In this document: one piece after another, positions 12,848 through 23,458 of the stretch
Layout: each line of letters begins with the position of its first letter
Numbering within the stretch: position 1 is the stretch's first letter
Assembly (NCBI GenBank): GCA_964057225.1
Contig: OZ059899.1
Span: forward strand, 12,994,001 to 13,058,000
DNA length: 64,000 nt
Direction of reading: 5' to 3'
Origin: Auanema rhodensis
Lineage: Eukaryota > Nematoda > Chromadorea > Rhabditida > Rhabditidae
Made by a program: the position numbers and the translations under genes
Notes under the pieces: generated by a model
Database searches by the model: none
What the model was told of the DNA's origin: nothing
The model's input: the letters and a program-made list of their open reading frames with translations, nothing else

Positions 12848-15306
12848 TTTACTATTTCCCTCCTTTTCTTGGTATATTTCAATTTTACATCAATGTATCT
12901 TCCTCATAGACCAAAGGCTTAATTAGAGGAAATGGAGAACAATATCCATTTAGCTTTGAACGCTTTCATCCATCGTCGTCCTTCGGGCTATAAATCGTAT
13001 GAAAGATTGCATCATGTGCGTTATCCAGTATCTTCGTTTCAATGAATCTTCGTTTATCATTAGAACTTTGACATTTTTCTTTGAATCCAGCGACATATTG
13101 AAGTTAAAAACTGAACTTACCCAATGAGTGTCTGTTGAAAATATCGTAAAGTTGTGATGATTTCAGCATTACTGGGAGGTTGTTGATTTGTGGACAGCCG
13201 TAGTTGGAAATCGGATAATGTTCGGATTTTAGCCGAGACTGAAAAAAAAAATTAAAACGAGCATGAATAGCATGAAGAGCAGGTGGCAAAAATATTTTTT
13301 TAGGCTCCATAAATGAAGTTCCTCGTATAAAAACCTACAGGTATAGTATTTGAGTAGATAAGCCATTTAGGATAATTAAGAGAATTTAGGATTATAGCAT
13401 GTCCGATATGAGGAAGTTTAGATGAATCTACAGTGGATATTTGAAAAATAGATTTTTGCTATCGTAAAGCTCTACACCAACTCAAGATTCACAACTTCAG
13501 AATTTTCACGCACACGCTCTCTGTATCTTTTTCTCTTCACCCTTCCAATCGTGCTATATCTATCTATCTCTCTCTCTCTCTCTCTAGAATTAGTAGCAAA
13601 AAAACAGATTGGTTAAGAATATACTTCTGTATACTTGACAAATTCTCAGTCTCAGAGAGTTAAGAGAGAAACGATGGGAGAGAGAGACAAAAGATGGGTG
13701 GGATCCGGAACCCGTGAAGTCTCTTTGCCGTGCGACTCCCCTTGTCCGGCTCCTCCTCAGACTCCTTCTATAACTCTTTTTTCTCTATTTCTCTTTCCTC
13801 TCTTCTCAGATGGTACTCTCTACGCTGTCCTTTACAGAAAAGAGTATTTTCTCATCGTCCACATCTCTCAACTAACAGGCCATATTCTCATATACTCTTT
13901 CAACAGAGCTCGAATCATCTGCTTGTCTGATTGTCTCTGAGCAAACCAGTCTATTTCAACTCTTCTGTGCTCTTTTAACTCTAACCCCCCCCCCTCCACC
14001 AACACCGAACTCCGCCCACTTCTGCCACCCCGTCACAGACGGCAAATACGGCATCGACGACACACCCATCGGCCACATTCGCTGTGTGAGTCTTTGAACG
14101 TTGTGGCTGTGTCTTCGTTCGATCATCGTCATCTCTGTGAATCCAGATGAATTTTTCTATCTGATTCCGGTGACAGGTACAGTCTTTCACAAAGTTTTAC
14201 TTATCTCTATGAATCTCTTTCTCTCTATACCTCTCTTTATGTTGTAATTCTCATGCTCTAACCAAATAGGATACGGTAGTTGCTTATTGTAGCTTCAGAC
14301 TTAAATCTACAAAGTTTGATTCCTCTGCTCATTTGCATATTCATCTATGTTTAAGCTATATATAGAAGATTTCAAGCTTAATGATCTTTGTCTCAACTTT
14401 GAGCCATTAGATTCAAGCTGGTTGGGACAGACGGCGAATTGTAGGCTCATCCACCCAATCCTTATCCACCAAGAAAACCCATTCTTTTTAGCTTCATCAA
14501 GCTTCTTCATCAAGCTTCTTCAACAACTCTTAAGTTGTAGTATTTAGAAGCATAGTTGAAAGTCAAGAGGTACAGATCAAAACTATGAATAAGCAACCCA
14601 ACTGCCACGACAATTCGCGTGTTTATGAGGGATTTTAAATTTTTTTAGAAAACCAAAGATTCATATAAAGAAATTGTGAAAATATTTTTCTCAAATCTTC
14701 TCGAATATTTTTTCAATTAGCTTCTAAACTATACGTATCATTTAGAACTGTGAACATTAAAATAATTATAATGTATTGTAATTAATCATACTGAAATTAT
14801 CTAGTGGAAGCTCGATTACTATGCTTTTGCTGAGAATGATGTGCGATTCTTCAGTTGCTACTCTTCACTAAAGCCTAATCAACTCTAAAGTTCGTTACTA
14901 CACACACCCATTCGATGAATGTTTTTATCTACAATCGATTTTAGTTTTGCCAAACAAAATAAGCAAAAAAAGTAATATTACCAATGAATTTCCTTCAAAA
15001 CATGCAAATGCATTAGTCAGATTTGAAGTATTTTCAGATCATAGAAAAAGCCATTTAGCCAATGGATCGGTAATTATCTGTTTTAATAATTAGATGAAAC
15101 GAAAAGAGAAAACTATGATCTTCCTAATACTGAAATTAGCAAACAACGGGGTAAAAAGCCAATTTATGGGAAAAGAAATTCAATTAAATAGCCATAAGAA
15201 GAAAAAGAAGAAGAACGACTAACAGTAGTAGTCATAGTGATGGGAAAAATAAAAGATTAAAAACAGTTAAAATCAACTTACATGTGGCCGCACGTGTTGT
15301 AGCCAT
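1..15306 (-). CDS. unc-79: UNC-79 homologue, NALCN/NCA leak-channel subunit (multi-exon, 3' end beyond left edge)
   Basis: Large HEAT-like scaffold that with UNC-80 supports the NALCN/NCA sodium-leak channel in neurons. Exon 1 (15282-15306) starts with ATG and ends in phase 1; joined to exon 2 (13121-13238) it reads FSAKIRTL, matching FASKIRYL of human UNC79. Exon 2 ends in phase 2 and fits an exon starting near 9342 (YSGLFYAICNLLDVFPL against YQGLYVTLVTLLDLVPL). Further family matches in order: MLSRFGVWLMAALC (about 7280), LCPLPFEIAKVFEFISRR (about 6640), FWKVIHSDFVSKDWKVRFEA (about 4780), CFESQFDSCILDRPMI (about 4440), FNTLLGYSNTEKCFTIPPAR (about 1340), LWLNSLVLILYK (about 1000). Introns are mostly 45-60 bp, but introns 1 and 2 are 2.0 and 3.8 kb. 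The human block between the exon 2 and exon 3 matches is missing here, so a small exon may hide in intron 2. Left end is partial; exon limits between 1.6 and 3.95 kb are uncertain. Confidence 0.93.
2751..3150 (-). other. Probable histidine-rich exon inside the unc-79 locus
   Basis: Open minus-strand frame with a basic, non-repetitive start (PRWRKRGRLSEAALSCRVK) followed by an Ala/Ser stretch and two long His runs made by (CAT)n codons (about 2815-2890), then SSPQPMSSAG and a strong donor GTACGTGA right after position 2751. The complex N-terminal half and the donor argue for a real exon; position and strand fit the variable linker of UNC-79 between the HEAT blocks. The acceptor is not clear, so the left part of this exon (about 3150-3207) is uncertain. 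It could also belong to an alternative transcript. Confidence 0.4.
3691..3768. repeat. (GA)n in unc-79 locus
   Basis: GA tract of about 75 bp, pure in its second half and continuing into GAA triplets. Confidence 0.85.
9343..13120 (-). other. unc-79 intron 2 (3.8 kb)
   Basis: Contains (CT)n at 9619-9674, (GA)n at 9930-9970, (CT)n at 12809-12841, and a perfect 8-bp-stem hairpin at 11044-11064 (ACAAGCGC / GCGCTTGT). The base composition is richer in GC than typical introns here and it has open frames of 121 aa (minus, 10061-10426) and 71 aa, none recognisable. It could hold decayed mobile DNA or a missed small exon. Confidence 0.5.
9619..9674. repeat. (CT)n in unc-79 intron 2
   Basis: CT tract with two CTT interruptions, followed 260 bp later by a (GA)n at 9930-9970 of opposite sense. 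Confidence 0.85.
13239..15281 (-). other. unc-79 intron 1 (2.0 kb)
   Basis: No conserved exon seen. It holds a (CT)n tract near 13562-13585, a 10-base C run at 13985-13994, and a block at about 13650-14150 that is clearly richer in GC than the rest. Large first introns of neuronal genes often carry enhancers or an alternative promoter; that role is inference. ORFs here are short and low-complexity. Confidence 0.6.
15282..15306 (-). other. unc-79: unc-79 first coding exon
   Basis: 25-nt micro-exon coding MATTRAAT plus one base, followed by the donor GTAAGTTG. It is too short to be found by ORF length; I chose it because its phase-1 end joins exactly to the phase of the conserved exon at 13238-13121 and restores the family's N-terminal FSAKIR motif. 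No splice acceptor lies just before the ATG, so this gene does not look trans-spliced at this site. Confidence 0.75.
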
Positions 15307-15961
15307 TGTTCAGGTTATTGCATGGGTTGGATATGGCTAAAACTTGCACAAACTTTGTTCAAAGTTTTAGCACAACACGACAAAATAGTTATTACGAGAG
15401 TAATCAGCTTCAATTTATTATACGTGACATGTATGCACACGTAGAACGGAATCGAAACTTTCGTCGTTCGCGTTGCGGCTTCTGAAGCGTCGGCGCCGAT
15501 GGCTGTTTTTGGATAGCGCACTCTCTACGCGAGGGCCTGAAGGCCTGACGTGCTCTCTTCTCTATCCCCCCCCCCCCCTGAGGACCAAGCAAAATCGATT
15601 CTATGCAGGCTCCAAGAGCGTTGCGGCACATACTATTGCACCCAAGTCGTCCGAGCTTCTGCTTTTCGTCATAACTAGATAGAGCTAGAAGATGTGAACA
15701 AGATGAAGAGTAACATGTGGGAGGAGATATATTAAAGATCTGAACAAGATTATAGCAACGTTTCAACTTTGTCACACATTTCAGAACTATTCGTAATCTA
15801 ATCTCTCCGTCCGACGGCAGGAACATGTGTGAACGTTGAAAAAATGAGAAAATTCATTCGGCATAGCCATTAACAGTAACAATTTGAATAACAGATAACA
15901 ACAAAAACAATGACTTTCAATTAAACAACTAGTTAAACAAAGGAATTATAAATTCAGATAC
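15307..15961. promoter_or_regulatory. unc-79 upstream region
   Basis: About 650 bp between the unc-79 start and the LYAR stop. It has a GC-rich block at 15430-15600, including an AGGCCTGAAGGCCT near-palindrome at about 15536-15549 and a run of 13 C at 15566-15578. Most likely holds the unc-79 promoter and the LYAR 3' UTR. ORFs on either strand here look fortuitous. Confidence 0.45.
15566..15578. repeat. Run of 13 C
   Basis: Mononucleotide tract 260 bp upstream of the unc-79 start. A second 13-C run lies at 29489-29501 within a WDR81 intron and 10-C or 10-G runs at 13985-13994 and 59009-59018. Confidence 0.9.
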
Positions 15962-17236
15962 CTAGGCAAGTGTAGCCACTTTGCCCTGTACAGTAATACC
16001 AGCTTTCTCCAATTTTTCATCAAATATGGAATCATCTTCAATATCTCCACAAACAGTTTTATATTCTTCAAGAACTGCTGATCTCAATTTTTTAACCTAA
16101 AATTCTTAGTGTAAACAAAAGTTTTCGATTCTTAGGTAACCTTCATTTCTCCTCCGGCTTCCTTCAACTTTCTTTTGATGGTAGACTTCCATTTGAAAGT
16201 GACAGCTTCTTGGTTTTCCTAAAATTGTTTCAGATGAGCTAGAAGAAGATATATGGATCGCAAATAAATTTTAAAAATAGATGTATAAGTAGCCATTAAT
16301 CAAAAATGTCTAAAGAAGCAAGATAATTGACGTCATGAGAAAAAAATGAAAATTAGCAGGACAAGAAAAAGATTCAAAAAAGAGATTATTTCAAAATTTT
16401 AAAACATAGCAACCGGTTGCAAAAACGCTTTAGACATTAACTTTAATGTTAAGCATTCAATATGAGTTTTCAGATATATAATTATAATTACAAGTATTCT
16501 TCGAATAATTATAATATGGAGTAAAAGGATTAAGAAAAACGTAATACTCACAGTATTTTTGGTTTCCTCCTTGTCAACTTCGGTTTTAGCAACTTCAGCA
16601 GCTTCAGTCTCTTCCTTTTTCTTTTTCTCTTCCTCTTGGGCCTTCTGGGAAAAAAGATATTGTTTATTTTTCTCAAGTATTCAATTATAAAACCTTAGCG
16701 TCTTCTGCTTCTTTCCTCAACTTATCAGCTTCAGCTGCAATAGCTTTCCAAGCTCTAACACAGAGATCACGATCACGTATCCGGCAGGAGTTAGTGAGAA
16801 AATTGATAAATTTAGCTTCCTGAAAGTCAAATTTCAAATATAATTGACCTAGAATGTAGACTTACCTTTCGTGGAATATTAGAATAACCTTGTACACTTT
16901 CTAGTAACCTCTTAAGGGATGGATCTTTAACGAAAGCTGTAGCTCTTTCAACTTGATCACACCAAGCGTTCTGTTTTAGTTCACCCTTGGCTTCTTTTTC
17001 AATATAATCCTTTCCACCATATTTCTGATTTTCAGTAATACATTTAATATGCTGAGAATAATTTTCAATACTATAAGAACAGAATACGTAAGGTAATGAG
17101 AAGAAACCAAAACATACGTAAAGATCATTTGACAATCCATACAACTATAACCACGGGAGTGACAACGATAACTATGCTTCTCCACCTGATTTTTCTTCAG
17201 GGATTCGCCACATTTGTCACAACAGAAGAAAACCAT
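15962..17236 (-). CDS. lyar: LYAR-type zinc finger nucleolar protein
   Basis: Homologue of LYAR, a nucleolar factor in rRNA processing and growth control. Residues 1-35 carry the LYAR C2HC finger (MVFFCCDKCGESLKKNQVEK, then HSYRC and CMDC), followed after a 50-60 bp intron by HIKCITENQKYGGKDY, which matches HVKCISEDQKYGGKGY of human LYAR. A central acidic/lysine-rich linker (KKKKEETEAAE) and a C-terminal LYAR core (FKWKSTIKRKLKEAGG...VKKLRSAVLEEY) complete the family layout; the human linker is much longer. The 3' splice signal TTTCTTTAG abuts the ATG with no 5' UTR, as in trans-spliced genes. It is the last gene of the minus-strand trio MRPL16-PGAP2-LYAR. Confidence 0.93.
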
Positions 17237-17511
17237 CTAAAGAAAAATAATGTTTAACGTCACAAGTTATTAGGTTTTTATAAAGTAAAATAAACGATAA
17301 AACGTTATTTTTTAAAAGTACACCATAGAAATAAATTATTTTTTTAAAAACAGCCAAGATCACAGGTTAAAATTCATAAAAACAAAGCGAGTATCGTAGA
17401 GAAAAAAATATTTCAAACCGTATTAATATTTCGCCCACTGATATAAATATTAGTTATCACAGCCATTATTATGTAAAATTAAACACGGAAAATAAATTAA
17501 AATATAAAATA

Positions 17512-18592
17512 TTATGTATCTTTCTCCAGATGCATTGGTAAAGGCTGATAACCATATCCTCCACCTAGCGAACATAATGCGACACGTTTCCCATAAAAGT
17601 CATAGTAAGCTGTTGAATGGAAAAAGATATTGGAAAGAACTATAGAATATTCTGCTAAAGCAAAAAGAGTATAAACACCTGTCTCGCAGTATCTGAACAC
17701 GAATTGGTCAAGTTGATAACACAAATCAAGCACTTACGCATTATGTCTCCAATAGAAATACATTGCAACAACAATTGAGGTGACTGAGCATGCAGCAGCT
17801 AACACTTTGTACTCATAAGATCTTTCTCCCTACAATATAAAACGCTTATATTTTAAATTTTTATTAATTTACCTGTTCCGTTGCTCTTCGTCTTCCAGAC
17901 TTATGGAAAAGGTAAGTGCTCAAAAACATATACAGAGTAGCCGAAATGGCAAAGCCAATAAAGCAAGTTTTATGCAATGCTATAGAAAAAAAGTGAAATA
18001 CCAAACAGGGTAAAAAAGGTTCTTACCATGATTCTCAGTAGAAGAAATTGAAGTTAATCCAAGGAGAAACAAATTTTCAATGACATTTAACCAACAATTT
18101 ACTCTGCATGCCAAGTAAAAAAGCCTTGCTTTGCCATGAGGTCTTAAGGGCGAAAATTGAAGGTAATTTCTGTAAAATAAATCAGTGAAAATAAATAATA
18201 AAGAATTAAAACAAAATAATTTGATAAATATGAGAGGCTTTAGTGAGGAAGTTGAAGTTACGTGTAATCAACTAACCTATACGCGAATGCAAGAACTAAA
18301 CGAGGTCCACCATGAATAGCAATAAGAACTCTCCAAATATACATTTCAGGAGCATATGAAGATACTGCAGCTGATATGGAAGGTAACCTAAAGAATAATA
18401 TTTCTTAAAAGGTAAAAAATCATTTGAAACTTACCAGTTTTGTACCCCACAATGTGTACTTGTTGCATTCTCAAAATGTAAAATAATTGATAGAAATACA
18501 CATATGATTAATGCTGTAAAAGGCAAGCCTGCTACTAGATAAACGAATTTGCTAAAAGGTAAAGACAGAACATCATCCTCGCCTAGTGCCAT
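17512..18592 (-). CDS. pgap-2: PGAP2/FRAG1 family, GPI-anchor lipid remodelling factor
   Basis: Multi-pass Golgi/ER membrane protein needed for fatty-acid remodelling of GPI anchors. The N-terminus MALGEDDVLSLPFSKFVYL leads into a first membrane segment, then HFENATSTHCGVQNWLPSIS (human: HCGVPNYLPSVS), the loop PRLVLAFAYR, SSTENHALHKTCF, and the signature YCETGVYTLFALAEYSIVL near the end (human: CEAGVYTIFAILEYTVVL), finishing with FFHSTAYYDF. Five or six small exons with short introns. The start lies directly after the splice-like TTCAGCCTAG, so it is probably trans-spliced. It lies 193 bp downstream of MRPL16 and 275 bp upstream of LYAR. Confidence 0.93.
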
Positions 18593-18785
18593 CTAGGCTG
18601 AACTATATCATACAGAATCTGAATCAAACACAAGTTAAATAGAATATGCTTTAAGTCAATAGATAGTCATAGGAAATCCTTAAATTTGTGCAAAAAATCA
18701 AGAAGTAAATAAACAAATTGCTTATTATCAATCTAACAACAATATTTAAATACAATTCTAACAACAAAAGCCTAAAATTAAAAAT

Positions 18786-19805
18786 TTATCGGTATCTACC
18801 TTTCCATTGAATGTCATAATCTGATAGCCAACTTCTACTGTTCTGCATATTGTACTTAATGACCTGAAAATTTAGATTTATAAATAGAAAAAACATTAAA
18901 AAATTACCTTATCCCAATTAAATGGATTAAGATTGTGCTTTTCTATCTCCTTCTCTTTTTCTCTTCGCTCTGTGAGGATACGATGAGAAACGAACTCTAC
19001 TGGAAATTGGAATCGATCGCATAGATAAGTTAGATAAGCCTTCGCCTGGAAATCGAAATCGAGGTCAGAATCTGATGAGAGATCAATTAATTTCACCTCT
19101 ATTTCGGTTATGTATCCTCCAACTTCCAAAATAATTCGATTAGCACGTACAGGAGTCACGTATTTTTGAATAGAACCTTTACCACCTCCAAGTCGGGAAC
19201 CTGAAAATGATTATAAAAAAAAGATTAAATAAATATAATCCAACCTTGAGCTTTCTTTGTTCTAGGTAACCAAGGAGCATCAACTCTCCATATCGCAAAC
19301 TGATTATCCAATAAATTCTTATTTATTCTATCCTACAATTTTTATAAAATAGTTATAACTTCACAAATTTCCAATCCGTGGTAGAAAATCAAAAATAGTA
19401 CCAACCTGAACGAATTTGAAATCATCCGAAGAAATAAAACCTCCAGAAATAGCAGCTAATCCATATTGTTCATGAATCAAGTCACAGTGAATTTCTTCAA
19501 CTCCTCTAGCTTCAATCATTCTTTTTGTAGCTTTATATCTAAAAGTTGAACAATAACAGTGAAATACGGAAAAGACTCACTTTCTTTCTCCCTTTTCGGC
19601 ATCATAAAACGGCTCTGGTGGCATTACTGGTAACTTCATTTGACCATTTGGAGGAAAATTTACATCTGAAAATCAGTGGCTTTTAAAACAAAACAAAATA
19701 AACAAAATCACTTTCATATGTAACTGGGAAAGGATATTTCTTCATTCCTCGGGCGATTTGAATCACCTGTCCAAGACGTCTACATGATAATAATGTAGAA
19801 TTCAT
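18786..19805 (-). CDS. mrpl-16: Mitochondrial ribosomal protein L16 (uL16m)
   Basis: Large-subunit mitoribosomal protein of the uL16 family. The core is unmistakable: NQFAIWRVDAPWLP, then SRLGGGKGSIQKYVTPVRAN and RIILEVGG, matching FAIWRVPAPFKP and [20 protein letters not shown] in human MRPL16. The C-terminus ends SDYDIQWKGRYR (human: SPYDLTHKGKYW). An intron interrupts the core between EIE and AKAY and is in frame, so it can be misread as coding. The N-terminal 30 residues are basic, as expected for a mitochondrial presequence. A 3' splice site (TTTTTAG) lies 3 bp before the ATG. First gene of the minus-strand cluster; it faces BLOS1 across 373 bp. Confidence 0.95.
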
Positions 19806-20178
19806 AATCTAAAAATTTTCATTTTAACCTTATAACAATTGACGAGAAAATATGACATGACTCATGAAATTCATTGAATGGACCGTAATACGATTGAAAT
19901 ATTCTCATTGAAAGTATACAACTAAATAGCAAAATAAAAAATAAATGTTTTACTCAAGCCTTTCTCTAGTTTTTTACAATTATATATATTGGCCAAAAAG
20001 ATAATTTGAAGCTAATATATACATATGCAAAAACAAAGGCAAAATTGAAGTTGTTTAATCAAATGTACGCAAAAAATATTGTATGTAATGGTGATTTTTA
20101 CAAAGCAATCAAGGAGGCTCCGGTTCGATAAACTCGAATTACCAACAATTTTCAAGTGTTTCATCTCCATCTTTAAAA
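19806..20178. promoter_or_regulatory. Divergent promoter region MRPL16 / BLOS1
   Basis: 373 bp between two outward-facing start codons, AT-rich, with no ORF and no repeat seen. By position it must serve the MRPL16 cluster on the minus strand and BLOS1 on the plus strand. A CTCCGGTTCGATAAACTCG stretch at about 20115 resembles part of a tRNA T-arm but no tRNA folds around it. Confidence 0.5.
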
Positions 20179-20858
20179 ATGTCGCTTTCTGATATGCTTA
20201 AGGATCATAACAAAAATAAAGTTCTTAGAAAAGAAATGCAAGGTATGTGTGCTTGAGCATAAATATTATAACACATTTGATCTTTGCAGAAAAATTAAAG
20301 AATGAAGCCATTGTTTCGGCACATAACCTATCATCAGCTGTGATTGATCACCTGAATTTAAAGTAATTCGAGAAATTATGGATGCTCTTGTAATTTTAAA
20401 ACTTTCTGCAGAGTCTCACAAGCATATGGAAACCAAAAGAGGTTGGATGTGGAAGCAAAAAGATTTGAAGGGAACGCTGCCAGTTTATGTCGTCAAACTG
20501 AGCAGTGGTTATCTATAACTGAAACTCTGAATCATGCTTTGAAAGTAAAACTTAATATTCTTCCTTGTACATGAGCAAGTTTTCAGGAGGTTGGTGATGT
20601 AGAGAATTGGTCCAAAGCCATTGAGAAGGATATGTCAATAATATCAGAATCGTTAAAAAGAATTTATGAAGGTATGTAATTTTAGTATGATCAAAATTAT
20701 GAATTCACTGGGTAAAATACAAGTACAAATCGCCGTTACACTTAGAATTATATGAATTCTCAAAATATAAAACATGAATCACAATGATTGCAGAAAGCAA
20801 CAAATCCATAGAAACTCCGAAGGACGTTACAGCTTCTCCATCTCAGCCGTCAACTTAG
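20179..20858 (+). CDS. blos-1: BLOC-1 complex subunit 1 (BLOS1/GCN5L1)
   Basis: Small coiled-coil protein of the BLOC-1 and BORC complexes that act in lysosome-related organelle formation and lysosome positioning. Five exons read [78 protein letters not shown] and [20 protein letters not shown]. Human BLOC1S1 has HLNVGVAQAYMNQRKLD, QTGQWIGMVENFNQALKEIG and DVENWARSIELDM at the same places. The first exon ends at 20242 (CAAG/GTATG). The protein ends with a short Ser/Thr/Pro tail whose codons overlap the end of the PYM gene on the other strand. Confidence 0.95.
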
Positions 20859-21604
20859 CAATTTCGTCTTCATATTCTTGGGTTCTTCCCATTTTTGTAA
20901 TTTGATTAGGAATAGGTTTAATTTCACCAGATTCAACTCGTTTCTAAACACTCCTATGTAACATAAGTATTATACGTGTATTTTATACCTTTAATGTTTC
21001 TATTTCATCTAACTTACGCTGAAATATATCTATTTTCTTCTGAATATGATCTTTTGGAGTTATGGCAATTTTAGAACTTTCAACACCTGAAATGCATGCT
21101 ACTTACATATACACTTGCAATAAACTTACAAACAATAGGTTTTTTGGGTCGAGCTGCAGCAACCTGAGCCATCATATCTCGCGGTCTCATCCCTACGACT
21201 TGTCTACCTTGGGAAGTGGTAGCTGCTTGTTGCATCCTATTTTGATATTTTGGCTGTTCTTCTTGGGGTACATATCTGCCATTACAAAATAACGCTTGAT
21301 TTCTTCTATCTCTTACTTACCCGCTCTTCACTTTTCTAGGTTTACGCCATGATCCATCAGGTCTTTGAGTAGCCGGAATAAAAGTTTCACCTTCAACAAC
21401 ATAATAATAATTATATTATAACAATATGATACTAATTTTATGATAAATAAACAGTTAATATTTATATATGAAATGAAATAGAAATCTAGAGATACAGGGA
21501 AAAAGATCAAGACAAAAGAGGCTATAGAAAAATGCAACCAACATACCGGAGCTTGTTTTCACTCTGAGATCTCCAACAGCGTCGTTTTTTGCAATAGATG
21601 ACAT
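20827..21604 (-). CDS. pym-1: PYM/WIBG homologue, exon junction complex disassembly factor
   Basis: Partner of Y14-Mago that removes exon junction complexes at the ribosome. The N-terminal Mago-Y14 binding motif is clear: [20 protein letters not shown] then [14 protein letters not shown], as in human ASTQRPDGTWRKQRRVKEGY and VPQEEVPVYENK. The C-terminal helix [20 protein letters not shown] with [11 protein letters not shown] corresponds to the human KKLRQVEELQQRIQAGEVSQP. It ends [16 protein letters not shown]. The start at 21604 gives [19 protein letters not shown] before the motif. Coding sequence overlaps that of BLOS1 by 32 bp, antisense. ING lies 388 bp upstream on the same strand. Confidence 0.92.
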
Positions 21605-21992
21605 GCTTAAAAACAATATGCGAATCAAGAAAAATTAAACAATAAGGGGAATCGATAAGCAGTGAAATCAACACTGAAAGGCGACAAAAAAGAAGATTAA
21701 CTAAGTTTTCCTGCACTTTGCAGACCCGAACTTTATGATAGACAGCTTGCTGATCATACGTCTAGCCGACACTATTTAGAAACATACAAATACCGGTTCA
21801 AACATGAAAAATTATATAAAATGAGACCGTAGTATGAGAAGACGCATATGAAAGATTAAACAGCATAATTGTCCTAACAAAACGTTAAGGACATATATGA
21901 ATCTAAAACATGGCAATGAGATGATAGGAGCAAAAACATCACAGATGTAAGTAGTTTTGATTAGTTTAAGTTATATATGTAAATGTTTAAAA

Positions 21993-23458
21993 TTATTCTT
22001 CTTCTCCCCGTTTCTCGTTTTTATTATCTTTTTTAGAAGGGCCTTTCTGCATTCGGGCACTTTCGGGATGTCGGCAATTGGGGCAATACCATTTTCCCTG
22101 AAACAAAACATATTTCTTGAAAAAAATTAAAGATATAATACTCACCTTTGGCTTACTATTTAGTCCTATACATTCAAAATGGAACCATTCAATTTCACAT
22201 TTATCATTATCACAACCTATCATCTCACCAAAAGAGACCTGAAAATGTTTTCGTAAAATAAAGAAATAACAGTGATATCTACATACCCTATTACAGAAAC
22301 AATACGTTGGTTCGTCTATTTCTTTAGTATTAACTCTTGGTGTTTTACTTAGCCTATTCGACGTCCGTTTCTTGGCAGCCGGCGTTGTTGATCCATTCTC
22401 CTAAAATTTACTTGCATACATATATGAAGCTGTATAGCTTACCTTTTTAGCCTTTTTCGTCTCAGGTTGTTTTTCTGAAGCGGGCACGGGAGTATTCGGA
22501 CTGGGGTTAACAACTGCTCGGCGTTTTCCCCGATTCACAGCTAAAGAAGTATCAGGAGTTTCCTCTACTTCGGAAACAACTGGTTCCGGTATAAGTTGAA
22601 GCGGTTGAGGTGGTGGAGGTGGAAGAGGAGGAGGGTTAGGCTATAAGATAAAAAAGTATGAATCATCTTCAAAATGTCATGACTTACTTTACTTAGACAA
22701 GGCTTTTCTTTGACAAGAGTAGCCCTTTCCGGTTTGTCTGTTCGGTTAAGTGTTTCTTTTTTCGGTATAGCCAGAAACCGTTCTATAAAAAAATTTTTTT
22801 TAAATAGAATTAATTCCGAAAGATAATACCTTCTTCGGGAGGTCTTTGCTTGCAAACCATGCTAAAGACTACTGATGCATCTTGAGCAGCAGCACATCGA
22901 TCGGAGAAAGCAGCACTTTGAACAGAACTCATAAAACGTTGAAGCTAAAACAACAGGTAATCGATAGCAATAATAATAATAATAAGATTACCGAATTTAA
23001 ACCACAAGCTAAGGAAGATGTTCCTCCATTACGTCTTTCATTACTCAACATAGCCCTAATATTATTAATAGTGTCAATTTTTTCTTCAGCCAATCGATTC
23101 CTATGGTTTATTCTTTGACTAAAATTAATAAAATTATAAAACAGCGAAAAGGAAAAAATAAATATACAGTGCATCAAATCGAGCCGTTAAATGTAAAACA
23201 TCCTTTGCATCAAATTGGACAGGCTCGGGCTTTACTTCCACAACTAGAGAAAACCAATAAACACAGGTTAAAAAAAGAAATTAATAATTTAAAAAATTAA
23301 GAGGACGAATAAATAATAAAAATGAAAAAAATCGAAAGATAAGCTATATAAAAAGAGTAATATTTAAATTTATATGTAGCGAAATTCAAATTTTAAAAAA
23401 AGGACGCACCTTCAGGAGTATCTGTAGCGCTGCTAGGATCTTCAGAAACAGGATCCAT
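21993..23458 (-). CDS. ING-family PHD-finger chromatin protein
   Basis: The C-terminal PHD finger is ING-type and should read methylated H3K4: [17 protein letters not shown], then [17 protein letters not shown] and KGKWYCPNC, near-identical to the ING1-5 consensus ([25 protein letters not shown]). Before it lie a basic nuclear-signal-like region ([13 protein letters not shown]), a proline run (about 22600-22630) and a helical N-terminal part ([20 protein letters not shown]) that may be a divergent ING coiled coil. I place the start at [16 protein letters not shown]; an in-frame upstream extension through a possible CTTCAAG acceptor is possible. The N-terminus is too diverged to say which ING paralogue. 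Head-to-head with WDR81 over 333 bp. Confidence 0.85.

Larger units (their letters stand above)
15962..19805 (-). other. Probable trans-spliced gene cluster (operon): MRPL16, PGAP2, LYAR
   Basis: Three same-strand genes with gaps of 193 and 275 bp, each with a polypyrimidine-AG acceptor at or within 3 bp of the ATG and no upstream donor. This is the layout of nematode operons, although the spacers are longer than the 100 bp typical of C. elegans. Inference from layout; SL-tagged cDNA would settle it. Confidence 0.55.

Noticed and set aside
13635-13940. 101-codon plus-strand frame in unc-79 intron 1
   Set aside because: Low-complexity Ser/Phe/Leu and Pro content over CT-rich DNA, with no start context or homology.
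22882-23118. Plus-strand frame over the ING gene
   Set aside because: Shadow of the minus-strand exons, which carry the supported ING-type protein.
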